From IMG/VR virus record IMGVR_UViG_3300044712_000064, positions 1 to 55,173 of that record: a stretch of DNA of 55,173 bases. The stretch is one strand, 5' to 3'. Source of the stretch: a virus. Made by a program: the position numbers and the translations under genes. This document shows positions 38,801-44,390 of the stretch, piece after piece. The first letter of the stretch is position 1. Each line of letters begins with the position of its first letter. The notes under the pieces are model-generated. The model was given only the letters and a program-made list of their open reading frames with translations, ran no database searches and was not told the origin of the DNA.

Positions 38801-40521
38801 ACTGCTTGTCCAAAAGGTTCAGGTACATTTAATTCAAATTCTGAAATTAACTGTATGCCAGTACCAACGCCTTCTACATAGAAGCTACCTTTAGTATAAC
38901 TATCAGGAAAAATATTACCAACGAATTGAACTTTCAAACCGTTCGTGAATTGCACGCCATTAGGGCTGATATAATTAGTTCTTCCCAATATTTGCAACAC
39001 ATCGATTAGGTCTTCGCTTGGTTGATCGACAATCTTAATGACTCCAAACTTACCAGGAACCTTACTGTCTTGGTAGTATAGTCTTTCTAATGGTGCAGTA
39101 ATAGGTGGAATTAATTTGATTTCACCCAAACTGGTCTTGACAAAATTTCTACCAATAAATTCTGTTCCGTAATTAATAGTAATCTTAGTGTTGTCTGTCA
39201 ACAAACCTTGTTCAGTAAGTCTGATTACATAACCGTCATTTTGATTACCGATAAAATTTACTTTGTAGTAATGCTTGGTAATTTCTGTTGTAGTGCTATC
39301 TTCAAATAGTCCTTGATCTACTACGGCAGTAATTGATCCACTACCTGTTGTTATATCAAGTACTGCCCCGTTAGGTTCTTGTGATAGCGTGAATTCTGTA
39401 GCACTAACAATACTCTTAACATAGAATGTGCCGTTAGCAGGAATTCCGCCGATTGTTGCGGCACCAAAGGAAACGACTTCATTTACCGACAACAACGATG
39501 TTGAATTGCAGGTAATGACATTGGTTGTTCCATTAGTAGCAGTAATAGTAATGGTTGCCGCAGGAGTAATCATTGAATCGTTGATATCGTATTGACCATC
39601 AAAGAACTCAGTAATATTTCCAATAGCTCCTGGCTTTGATCCGTAGAACAACAACGTTTTGCCATTAATGTCATAGACTCCGTCGATTTCCGGTACATCA
39701 ATACTTCTCTTACCTTCAATATCATTGAATGCCAAAGTAGTGACCATGTCGATTCTAATGTCACCAGGGTAATTCCACTCGTCTTGTGCATTAGCTAACG
39801 GAACATTGAATTTTACGGTACCATTGTTTGTTCCGTTGTTAACTACTCCGTAAACTTCTCTCGAACTTACGTTCTTCTTGCGTGGATCTACACCTGATAC
39901 ACCAGGAATTGATTGAATGTAGAAGTCAGAATCTTGGTCTACTACAAATTCATAGCTGCCACCACGTAACACAGTAATTTCAGGATTTACTGATTGATTT
40001 TCTACTTCATTGGCAGTGAATGTATATCCAGTAGGATCATTAGCAACAGTATAAGTTAGGTACTTATACAATGATGAATTAGTAATTGTTACCAAATCAG
40101 GACCGTTTGGCAACCAATAGTATTGGCTGTAATTAATTAACTTATCTAAGTCAACAAAACTATCCCAAGAGTAGAATTGATTTTGAAACAAACTAGAATT
40201 GTTCTGTGTGTTTCCACCTTGTAATTTTAAGCTATCCAAAATACCTGGGTATGTTAGCAAATCAACTGCTACCGAGGTGTCTTTTTTAGTAAAGATTACA
40301 CCAGGCTCTAGCTGATAATCTTCTCTAATTTTAGTAGGCTCAACCAAATACCTATCAGATGCACTTACACCATATCCAAATTTACTACCAATGTAGCCCT
40401 GAATTCTATTGAACTCGGGCTGTTGCACTAACTGATCTAATGTTGCGGATAGGAACTGCTCATTGGTTTTTGTTTTAAAAATCTCTGGCAAAAAATCAAT
40501 TGTTTTAACTTGTGTTACCAT
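23854..40521 (-). CDS. Giant gp7-like baseplate wedge / structural protein, 5555 aa
   Basis: The N-terminus (VKTIDFLPEIFKTKTNEQFL, GYIGSKFGYGVSASDRYLVE, NYSQYYWLPNGPDLV) is that of the gp7-like protein of cyanophage-type T4 relatives; T4 gp7 has about 1030 residues, so this one is more than five times longer. Embedded modules include: about residues 2370-2980, several FG-GAP-like blades (FGASVATNYDGSKVFIGAPN, FGYAVKFNDENSFVVGAPAA) suggesting a beta-propeller; about 4145-4275, tandem GTYT modules (GVGTYTLST, GTGTYTIST); about 4520-4845, BNR-like blades (AVGDKTG, TSVDGITW). A RGVDGT motif occurs twice, near 3680 and 5494. It probably forms wedge arms and surface-exposed adhesive parts. The frame is open throughout. 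Confidence 0.78.
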   Translation of the reverse strand: MVTQVKTIDFLPEIFKTKTNEQFLSATLDQLVQQPEFNRIQGYIGSKFGYGVSASDRYLVEPTKIREDYQLEPGVIFTKKDTSVAVDLLTYPGILDSLKLQGGNTQNNSSLFQNQFYSWDSFVDLDKLINYSQYYWLPNGPDLVTITNSSLYKYLTYTVANDPTGYTFTANEVENQSVNPEITVLRGGSYEFVVDQDSDFYIQSIPGVSGVDPRKKNVSSREVYGVVNNGTNNGTVKFNVPLANAQDEWNYPGDIRIDMVTTLAFNDIEGKRSIDVPEIDGVYDINGKTLLFYGSKPGAIGNITEFFDGQYDINDSMITPAATITITATNGTTNVITCNSTSLLSVNEVVSFGAATIGGIPANGTFYVKSIVSATEFTLSQEPNGAVLDITTGSGSITAVVDQGLFEDSTTTEITKHYYKVNFIGNQNDGYVIRLTEQGLLTDNTKITINYGTEFIGRNFVKTSLGEIKLIPPITAPLERLYYQDSKVPGKFGVIKIVDQPSEDLIDVLQILGRTNYISPNGVQFTNGLKVQFVGNIFPDSYTKGSFYVEGVGTGIQLISEFELNVPEPFGQAVTTPFDDTAYDQTAYGETLFAPVDPDYITIARNSTNKNAWSRSNRWFHIDVLNESIKYNRSSPISLAAIGNPNSRAKRPIVEFYPNLKLFNTGTASKKPVSFINFTVTDALNQVAGQASFQADGEGSEVYNGATIIFAGDTDINVRTKIFEVQIAEVEEGQTPVITLSEAPNGKVEYNDQTVVLHGENYAGYSFYFDGLYWTQAQYKNRINQPPKFDIIDSNGYSFGDTSVYPSTTFDGCTLFQYAIGSGADDPILLFPIKYSSVNNIGDIVFDVTLNSQNFDYISNNQSLTKPVSDGYVYNYRTRTDYTREIGWQTTVGESFQYQVFEFKYEGLATFTCDIKVKDDSVWPKMVVYVNNSRTVDYTYATTANTTVVTITKEMVIGESVVIMLDSDQASSIAYYQIPNNLDHNPFNEELTSIALGDVRGHFKSICNNVPGLVGAAFGPNNYRDLGNVVPYGTRIIQNSAPIVNAAAFLRNNNNNFFDALQFNSTQYINFKTQLVDTLAKNEFIDYQNTANLLDEALDIMTQAKVDTNAFFWSDMLPSKNAYKTSNYVFKTDITQPVFKLTKVYDFSKANYNGVLVYLSRKEGKVYTTSILMKDIDYTVSSTEPSLIVTKPLVTNDIIIVKEYNQTYGSFVPNTPTKLGLYPSFIPQVVYDTTYVNPTYFIQGHDGSYNKLYGTYENGQLSDYRDRVLLEFETRIYNNLKVSAKLPIGYDEVVPGQFRNVGFDYQTYNVIYSTQFLNWVGQNRINFETHVYDSSNPDTYNYKGSFYNFNKKVIQQGNWKGIYLWLYDTPYPDIKPWEMLGLVNKPSWWDSKYGVAPYTSDNLIMWTDIATGYIWNDGDAYVNPYRIRDGLLDIIPVDSNGQLKNPFESVVGSYDTKLFTRNWGVGDVGPTEYSYLKSSTWPFDLMRIMALMKPAKFFSYGIDVDHYKYNAEFNQYLYNNRYRDSVSTLTVYGNGHATNSYINWMVDYLCQFGINGSDTIDTLIKNLDVRLTYRLAGFSDKDLLNFYVQKGTTTNNNNSLLIPDDSFSLMLYENQPTDTLVYSSIIVQQTETGYKVYGNSQSRNYFVVKAPMYNGLVDTIQVNSTTVTVPKNYYEYTLIIEYGHEFASLDELSAFIRGYGLQLISQGFEFGNVENGLELNWDQMIAETIYWAITGWGVGSTVNVNPNARSITIDSPQGIVQPLTIQQENFVLNQNLIPIAISDLYIYRNNTQMSVKALNEGDALSFLRANISTIEHCVVFDNKTVFNDTLFNLVTGLRQQRIYVKGQKTAEWTGQMNASGFILNQDNIKEWQESVKYTKGTIVKFKNDYYMANVPVILPSNTFDYTQWLKTSYEMVQKGLLPNPSTRAYEALKFYDTNNPNLESDADLLGFSLIGFRPRQYMASANLDDSTQVNVYKNMLPAKGTVDGVTKLQGINLQQNELNYNIHENWAIKTTEFGGILNQNFVDFTLNENLLTGNPSIVSIIKNEGVDGAQQQLPLQNIKNFARPINTTEILPTLRKTYEEKLPSAGYVNLDDVKQYGYDLNALPDNTISEVYKNDYLWVADKDNTWQIFTPLSLSAKVVSVVNNLNGTATVLFDKPHGLYQNQSIGILGFDSRVDGYHLVDSILTIRSIIAAITLDPFVKSIDGTGICYLLQSQRVVTARDIPGLPLLNGEWTQNKIWVDQNQDGNWSVYEKTNNYSFGELKNIGTTVKFGTSVAYVPDVGYFVGDAAEGKLYHFAITDQGFYLRNTIQYPNTEFGLTITRSNDLLIVSAPNELISQIYVYRIPTAKNINSLTLQQVITVSGGRVGDAMDISGDSNLLYIGAKNDNAVVAFQRDKELTFQSVGIRLAQATQLKTTFFVCEGDVVNSIKEGQRVNYITNYADTTAVVSQNVNEGSFSFRVSGDKRSTLATGDKVAFNNTGITSTSLYTIATKSYDSVTNTTVFYTVEMFYDYFENPLNNVVVTAGSKVYKVTFSNDAIFTVITGSYDVDSDTTTFYTLEEVYYTAPAGAYVYTASTNFTLVGLLDTVDSNPGDNFGASVATNYDGSKVFIGAPNTDYDVSKTDVGYTYVFDRIDENIEVQYDQNPYQFYVIFLPWYPTNQTRIYVNGDLLSTGKYVLVLNVVIIGTINLRAGDIVTVSSARFVLMQKIAGWDNLTQVRSGEQFGFSLDCNKYGSELIVGAPFDVTESLTEGTVIRYTNEGKRYGTQTGLIAANLTDTIYLLLNGFRVQLTPGNAASIANQINQAMVTNIFAYSTEDGRLVIRLRDERLGQIGNKLNLAVFNVNDFYQLGFTSYIKTQTIQDSHPQTVTQFGYAVKFNDENSFVVGAPAAIRYSNTTFDLTDDNNKHNDTVFDNALTDFVDGSINAGAVYMYDYIESYNENLTNAGKYIYAQACNDQIQNYGSYPMYGQVLSFNDGIVMVGAPNFDANQQNGRVIVYTNQTKIPNWHLYRESDPIVDVEKIQRVQMYDNRTNVDLIALDYIDPLQGKLLGVVRQELDFISMTDPASYNGNNTNTGSRVWGLGQVGKLWFDTSKTRFLNYHQNDVVYNSQHWGKVFPGSDVAVYSWIESNVIPAFYEGSGTPYDLAKYSVTLFTDSNGALIARYYYWVRNTNTLFAEAGKKLSDSVLERYIADPTSSGITYMGPLKPNTFGLYNAGEYVNDVSTNLHLGFGNNNTGPASHQEFQLIRSEYPDDFLPGFPDRNKGYTTPVSLYDRYLDSFSGTDETGAQVPDPYLPKLLQLGINVRPRQGFFANRLGALQNYFEYANNVLRKYPISEFENITFLTAQGTFFDTAKYWETVYWWADGYSDSTKATLEVPTYTDLLTLTAKEGQIVGVISNAQGKREVYRYSIGTWTRIGLEDGTIQFLDTLWDYNGNKIGFGDDYYDNAVYDFYPSVETRYAVRALNEQIYVGTLLPHRNLSLTLMFEYIQSESLENQNYLPWLTKTSFADVSYTVRELTQNQRFQRDNEQLLEGYINEVKPYRVVMKEFFLRYNRTDVFAGNLTDFDLPAVWDDNIGKFVSPQLTYKEFADTPYQFPTTSAVWSSDLYKEWYSNFGLSLVSTPDTTVTLVAKFVNALDQEIYVESADGLPVTGTITLGDEKIGYTEVDRVLNIIKGVSRGVDGTIPTAHFAGIPVIMNYPEIAVTYSGRGYLAEPDVIAYVDTTKYPVPSKPAVLSSVLSGDKVVSVRVIDLGEGYVVAPEIIFVDSTITTKAGVGSLNFVENTIRISSTDFENGELVYVYGNQSNGIIKDGYYYISTIGINVLMASFNSAIVSLYKTKTDALNKRNRIKFLNDGSLSPTYEITISIRAKAVPTLSNHKVRSIKPTLRFDRTSYRPRVQDWTPGSYYSSPYLSLGNDASSPAKMYIGLPYENMSGVVQPAGGVGAEFKIYNVLLGQNYYAEVDAFGSGYSVGDIIRIPGTSLNGSSTSVYYTATLTNASATVPMGSTSNILAGMKVFGFGIPEDTVVTSVNTHTAITLSNPATLSGFTVLSFSNSTVNDCYIKVTAAGAQGEIDTIEVTGGAADASLASLAGAVLPVIDLNSVDGQAVVTVNYNYSGLKPGQVNGSNMYFYKVNSSYTYDDTGKNFVGSVTGNTLTVTFVEFGKTLAIGDSIYGVNVDAGTTITGFGTGTGGVGTYTLSTSTAVFTGSIDNTTLTVTSVSTGTIKKGTKISGFGVTPGTTIVSFGSGVGGTGTYTISTEQYVASTTITSAVESTNMNTNGGAKIKISRPRFNPYDVSNLYYIQIENFGLIYNDGDKIVIPGSLLGGVDGTNDATITVIYANVDGSIFSATVDGVAQGNFDRFYVKAVSDTELAVYSDTQFKVPVPYSAFIWDGNTPNTDYGYLPEPLTSNYSYNYNLSSIVTYAGIAWQCIVSNNDTDFNPTKWYPLQSNDPALNALDRIQAYYQPTINMPGKDIQQLVKGVTYPNNVYYGNAFAPEDELPLDFVVRDLPFYPADLSIKGIVNNGTTLVAVGDATDHSVVLVRNSTGTWDSYRISEVRLGITDISYSNNVYIMSTENTQMPILVSYDGTSWIAPGYFTPYDYLEFDDGNFDTTQVSAPNISLYASAIINGVYFAVGSHIVRSENIVKYDPVYTFGSRLPNTLKDIAYIQTTVFVGYMAVGVGQSVIAGAGTALPTIVQQARVVTSIDGNVGWTLLQPSFTTNGLNSVTSSSTQIVVVGENATVWYSTNASNWAQGSITGLSHSATLNGVAFGNGVFVAVGDKTGTGSTDPGFIITSVDGITWVERSSQYITTHNLHNVTFSDGYFYATGENDTILRTTNGVNWTDISQIEATDPYYVVKGNDFLYGYGPEELVAGVVSDTLSLYVKTAPGAYWDIDTEYPFWYKHTGFNMVQRYLTPNKDLQVSFATFATNPATLSVFVVNTNTNTGYRIYETTTANSPIGYSVNWITKVITLTGAIPAGTKLLVEVYEVGNGKELIRANSQLLPLTINPYTGNSEFVFDIIYQSIVNEPIVFVNGNKLVYNVDYSVFFTSDNFMTLEFNQVYSNTDDYIVFAILGDSSTISSSTQYGYSIPETGLYVPASAGQTEFALDTAINALGYDNVDNAIVEVNGARLATTEYTLNNITNTLTLDTGVGVNDIVAVTTFNDTTRQFLVTQAYTGKKITKINFIDITKTPVQISFTTNPGFTNGNEILIQGVLGTTVLNGNNYFVKTKVIAGDSNYYYELYTNSGLTIPVIGSSLTGYAGSGYAGLASAVFNVPYPTVDVLKDPMTYTDGTRAWVTVNGNRVRPDMVIYGSNNQMSILAEISSTDNVLVTAMVTGASPNQISYNTSINKSGEASVYRTNLEDGSWLTQEFFSTDDEMHFFSVSNLVDTIVTTGNITEEAGELFTYVQCTLSQVKQVLVYNENTITELASTEFGIRLLNGKPAVVFISGVSAGDSVRVTLVVGNTVEINGERIRFAHIDIANNTISGLTRGVDGTRAAAGHAQYSMGYGINDGRRLSDSEYTLTWNSEDYTTKGDPLQISTTNAALFLQKSQ

Positions 40522-40526
40522 TACTA

Positions 40527-43500
40527 TTACCTATTACTTGTTGGTTGAAGTTCTGTTGGGGTTAGTGCAGTGATTACTGCTATATCGTCTGCTGTGGCAG
40601 CATTCACGAAAATTTCATAAGGTGCGCTGCGAATCTCGTATAAGTCGCCAAATGACAACGTTGGATCGTTTGGTACTAATACAGATGAGCTGATTAAATC
40701 ACCTAATGTTGAATGCAAATATGCGCTCAACTCACTAAAGAAGAAGGTGTCTCCAAAGTTCCAGTTGTCGATACTAAAATAATTGTTAAGTGCGTTCAAG
40801 ATTGCTGCTTTAATTTCACTGTCACTAGCTGTAGTTGTGCTTGCTTTAATTACTTTGATTGTTGCACGAAGCTGCGGTGCAGCCTTGATACCAAACAAAG
40901 GTTTAAACTTTACACTATTTATGACCACGCTATCGGACAACATTTTGTATTGGTTTACACCACCGTACATTTGCGTAAGTGCGTTTATAGTTGGTTTCTC
41001 TGGTTCTACTATAGTTCCAGTAGAATCTTTAATCCAATTTTGGTACGACACATAGTAAGACTGTGGAACAACATACAAATCAATAATGTTTGATGTTCCT
41101 GGATCAATGCGTGTAGTTTCGCTTGAAATGTGTTTGTATTGGAAATACAAGCCTTGTCTACCTGTTTTAACTGTATATGTTGTTACTAGAACAAGATTAA
41201 CAATGTTTGCAGAAGTATCATCATTTACAGATTGATAGAATCTTCCTTCAAGTACTGCGTAGTAAATTGTTCCTACTGGATACTCATACTTGACAATAGC
41301 AATGTCTGCTTGAGTTCCGTAAGCATAAACAACAGATGTTGAAGGTACCATTTCATATCTAGCTAACAAGTTAGCATCAACGATTCGTCTAAAGAAGCAG
41401 AATTGCTGATAGTTACGTGTGCCGGGCAAGTACCCAGTTACTTCAACAAAGAAGTCTGGATTCTTGTAAGTACCTGGTACATCTAAATCTCCTGTACTTA
41501 CTTCAACACTAAAGTCATCTACATAACCATCACTCTCAACAGTTTGACCTACAACACGCAATTCAATATTTCTAGCGTATGGGAAATTGTAGTTAGGTTG
41601 TGTGTTGCACTTAAGGATGTTGATATGATCTTGCATCAATTTACCTGACAAAGGATCGTAAATGATCTTGTCACGGTCGAATGCAAATCTAACTTGGTTT
41701 ACGCTAGCAAAATAATAAGCAACGCTTCTCCAAGCAACTAGATATCTACCAAAACCAATGCTTTGGAATCGAACAAAATAGTTAGGATCGTCATATGTGC
41801 TAGTAGACCAGCGCTCTTGGTTTGCTAACAAACTATTATTATAGACCAAAGAAAAGTTCTGCGCTAATCTGATTTTAGTAACACATTCATCGGTTAGAGT
41901 TGCACCCAATACGTTGGTGAAACTGGGCATTACTACTTTTAAAACTGCTCCATCAGGAACACTGTTTGTCAGTGATACTGGTCCTACCCCAGTATTCAAG
42001 TTTCCTTGACCACTGTTGTATCCATCTCCTACTACACGTGCGCAACTAGTCCAAATAGTTGTTTGATCGCTAGGCAATGGTATGCCTGCGATTAATCTAT
42101 TATCTTCACCGAAGTAATAACCAGCTGGAGCAACAAATCCAAGCAATGCACCTTCAGTGATATATCTGTTATTACCAGAAGAATACACACCAACTGACAC
42201 AGGTCCGGCATTAGTGTAGAAGTAACCAGTACTCTCACCTGAGTTGATGCTAGTTTGATTCCAATATATTGGATCATCAAATGTATAGCGAGTGTATGCT
42301 TGATTGTAATAATTTCTTGAACGGTCACCACCTAGAACACTAGTCAAATATTCCGACAAGAAATTGATAATGTCATTTGTAGTGGCAGCACCAAAAATAG
42401 TGAAGCCGTCATTTAGGTCTTCGTATAGGCCACCGTCTTCAGCAAAATCGTTAGTGCTAGAATATTTTGCACTTGGGTCTAAAAGGTCAAAGTTTCTAGA
42501 AACACCAATGCTGCTGCGATTGATTGCTTTAGACTTGATGATAGAACTATACAATGTGAATGGGAAGTTATTGTAATCTTCTCCATTAACCATTCGATTC
42601 TGAGTATAGTAACGCTGAGGAGCACGTTCTTTGATTGCTGCCAATGATTCACGTGCTTGTGCAGTAGTGATCGGTAACTGTAAATCTAAAGTCAGTGTAA
42701 GTGTCTCTTGCCTTCTGTTACGATTGAGATAAGGAATGTTTACAGTAATGCTTTGAAATTCGCTAGGGTCAATAACGTAGGTTAGACCGTTACTAGAACG
42801 AACATATGCAGAGAAATTTCCTACAGGAATTTCACTGAAAACACCATCACCAAATACGTAAGTTACTTGGTCATTTGTTCTAGAGTTTACGCTGAAAACT
42901 TTTTTGTTGCTAGTTAGTTTTTGTAAGTTACTGTTACCGTAAACGGTTTCTACTTGTTTCCATTCTGTGTATGTTCCGGTAGTAGCGTTAACTTCATACA
43001 ACCATGTATCTTCATTATTAATTCCTTGAACATTAATGTCAACTGCTTGATTAGAAATTTGTTCAAGTACTTGAAAATTAAATGGAGTTAATGTACCTTG
43101 TTTAAAGTACATAAAGAAACCTGTGTTAGGACTACCAAAACCTAATTTGTCATTTCTGTAAACTAAGTTGAATAGATTGGTATTTCCCGGTGGAACTTCG
43201 TATACATTATCGCTATCTACGCTAGTGATACTTACTCCCTCAAACGCCATTGTAGTGCCATCAACAGTTGCTGAGAATGGAATTACTGGTGTAGTATTAG
43301 TAGGCAACACTACACTGTATTCGTCTGTCTTAATACCTAATATTGTTTGAGAATTACCAGGGCGACCTACACGCTGGGTGTCAATCAAGGCAGCGTTAAA
43401 AATAGTATTGAACTGCTCTTGCCAATTTGGATTAGCAGGGTCGTTCCATAATATGGTTAAGCCGCTTAATGCAATGTTATTTGAATCTCTAACTTGCTCA

Positions 43501-43877
43501 GTAGTAGAAATAGCTGTAATCTTAATATAACCCTGTGCAGCAATATTTCTCTTAGGAGTGTATCCAACTAAGTTAGCTAACTTAATTACTGAATCTCTGC
43601 GCTCGGCAGTATCAATAAAGTTTTCACGGGTGTTTAAGTCGCTACGGAAAGCAAGAGCCTGCCCCATAAATGCCATAACGTCTAACAATGCTATGTATTC
43701 GCTAGATTCTACATAATCATTAAACGTCTCTGGGTAGTACGTGCGAAGGTAATCTACGAATGTTTTGCGTATAGTTTCGTAGTCATAGCTCTGAAAATCG
43801 GCTTGACTATAATTCTTATAGATCGCCTTCCAGTCGTTAACCCCGAATATGCTTGATTGTCTTGAACTTGTGGCCAT
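40527..43877 (-). CDS. Baseplate wedge protein gp6-like, 1116 aa
   Basis: The N-terminus SSIFGVNDWKAIYKNYSQAD, DYLRTYYPETFNDYVESSEY and LLDVMAFMGQALAFRSDLNT is the conserved opening of T4-type gp6, followed by TRENFIDTAERRDSVIKLAN and YTPKRN. T4 gp6 has 660 residues, so this version carries large additions in its C-terminal half, although a baseplate-J-like end (LRATIKVIKASTTTASDSEI) is still visible. gp6 forms the ring that joins wedges in the baseplate. It lies between gp25 and the gp7-like gene and has its own late-promoter motif 21 bases before the ATG. Confidence 0.85.
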   Translation of the reverse strand: MATSSRQSSIFGVNDWKAIYKNYSQADFQSYDYETIRKTFVDYLRTYYPETFNDYVESSEYIALLDVMAFMGQALAFRSDLNTRENFIDTAERRDSVIKLANLVGYTPKRNIAAQGYIKITAISTTEQVRDSNNIALSGLTILWNDPANPNWQEQFNTIFNAALIDTQRVGRPGNSQTILGIKTDEYSVVLPTNTTPVIPFSATVDGTTMAFEGVSITSVDSDNVYEVPPGNTNLFNLVYRNDKLGFGSPNTGFFMYFKQGTLTPFNFQVLEQISNQAVDINVQGINNEDTWLYEVNATTGTYTEWKQVETVYGNSNLQKLTSNKKVFSVNSRTNDQVTYVFGDGVFSEIPVGNFSAYVRSSNGLTYVIDPSEFQSITVNIPYLNRNRRQETLTLTLDLQLPITTAQARESLAAIKERAPQRYYTQNRMVNGEDYNNFPFTLYSSIIKSKAINRSSIGVSRNFDLLDPSAKYSSTNDFAEDGGLYEDLNDGFTIFGAATTNDIINFLSEYLTSVLGGDRSRNYYNQAYTRYTFDDPIYWNQTSINSGESTGYFYTNAGPVSVGVYSSGNNRYITEGALLGFVAPAGYYFGEDNRLIAGIPLPSDQTTIWTSCARVVGDGYNSGQGNLNTGVGPVSLTNSVPDGAVLKVVMPSFTNVLGATLTDECVTKIRLAQNFSLVYNNSLLANQERWSTSTYDDPNYFVRFQSIGFGRYLVAWRSVAYYFASVNQVRFAFDRDKIIYDPLSGKLMQDHINILKCNTQPNYNFPYARNIELRVVGQTVESDGYVDDFSVEVSTGDLDVPGTYKNPDFFVEVTGYLPGTRNYQQFCFFRRIVDANLLARYEMVPSTSVVYAYGTQADIAIVKYEYPVGTIYYAVLEGRFYQSVNDDTSANIVNLVLVTTYTVKTGRQGLYFQYKHISSETTRIDPGTSNIIDLYVVPQSYYVSYQNWIKDSTGTIVEPEKPTINALTQMYGGVNQYKMLSDSVVINSVKFKPLFGIKAAPQLRATIKVIKASTTTASDSEIKAAILNALNNYFSIDNWNFGDTFFFSELSAYLHSTLGDLISSSVLVPNDPTLSFGDLYEIRSAPYEIFVNAATADDIAVITALTPTELQPTSNR

Positions 43878-43898
43878 GCTTATATCTCGTGTATAATG

Positions 43899-43906
43899 TA
43901 TTTATC
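43899..43906 (-). promoter_or_regulatory. T4-like late promoter motif upstream of gp6
   Basis: GATAAATA on the minus strand, with 21 bases to the gp6 ATG. It overlaps a short inverted repeat (TTTATC/GATAAA, 43901-43915), so the same bases could also form a small hairpin at the end of the gp25 transcript. Confidence 0.6.
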
Positions 43907-43925
43907 ACTGATAAAAACACGGTTT

Positions 43926-44375
43926 TTAGGCGCTGACTGCTCTACTTGTATTTTGGTCGAACAAAACGGACAGTGTTAGTACATCGTTAAACGGAGATAT
44001 AGCTAGTTCCATTTCGATTAGAATACCGTTTTCTTGTGGATATGATATGACGCTGTTTAGCTGTAGTCTAGGGTCTAAACTAGCAACTCTTTTAACCTCA
44101 GCCTCTAGCTGCATTTGAACATCAAATGTATTTGGTTCGAACACAAAAGACCACAATGAAGTACCGTAATCAGGTCTACCGGGCTTTTGACCTTGGGGTA
44201 TGTTCAACAAATTTATAAAATCACGTATAACTAGGTCTTGGTCTACTGTCCTAAACTTTTTGTTAGGTTTTATAGGACTAACTATCGACCCTGCACCACC
44301 ATCACCACCGGCAAGAACTTGACTGTTTCGTACAGTGTCTAATTGTTGTGTGCTAAAACCGATGAATGTTGGCAT
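43926..44375 (-). CDS. Baseplate wedge protein gp25-like, 149 aa
   Basis: It contains the gp25 pattern: FRTVDQDLVIRDFINLLNIP, KPGRPDYGTSLWSFVFEPN and an acidic helix QLEAEVKRVASLDPRLQLNS. In T4 and related contractile systems this protein sits in the inner baseplate and starts sheath assembly. Length is close to the 132 residues of T4. A late motif (AATAAATA) lies 20 bases before the ATG, inside the end of the spike gene. The order spike, gp25, gp6, gp7-like is that of related aquatic phages. Confidence 0.85.
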   Translation of the reverse strand: MPTFIGFSTQQLDTVRNSQVLAGGDGGAGSIVSPIKPNKKFRTVDQDLVIRDFINLLNIPQGQKPGRPDYGTSLWSFVFEPNTFDVQMQLEAEVKRVASLDPRLQLNSVISYPQENGILIEMELAISPFNDVLTLSVLFDQNTSRAVSA

Positions 44376-44390
44376 GGCGTTATCCTATAA

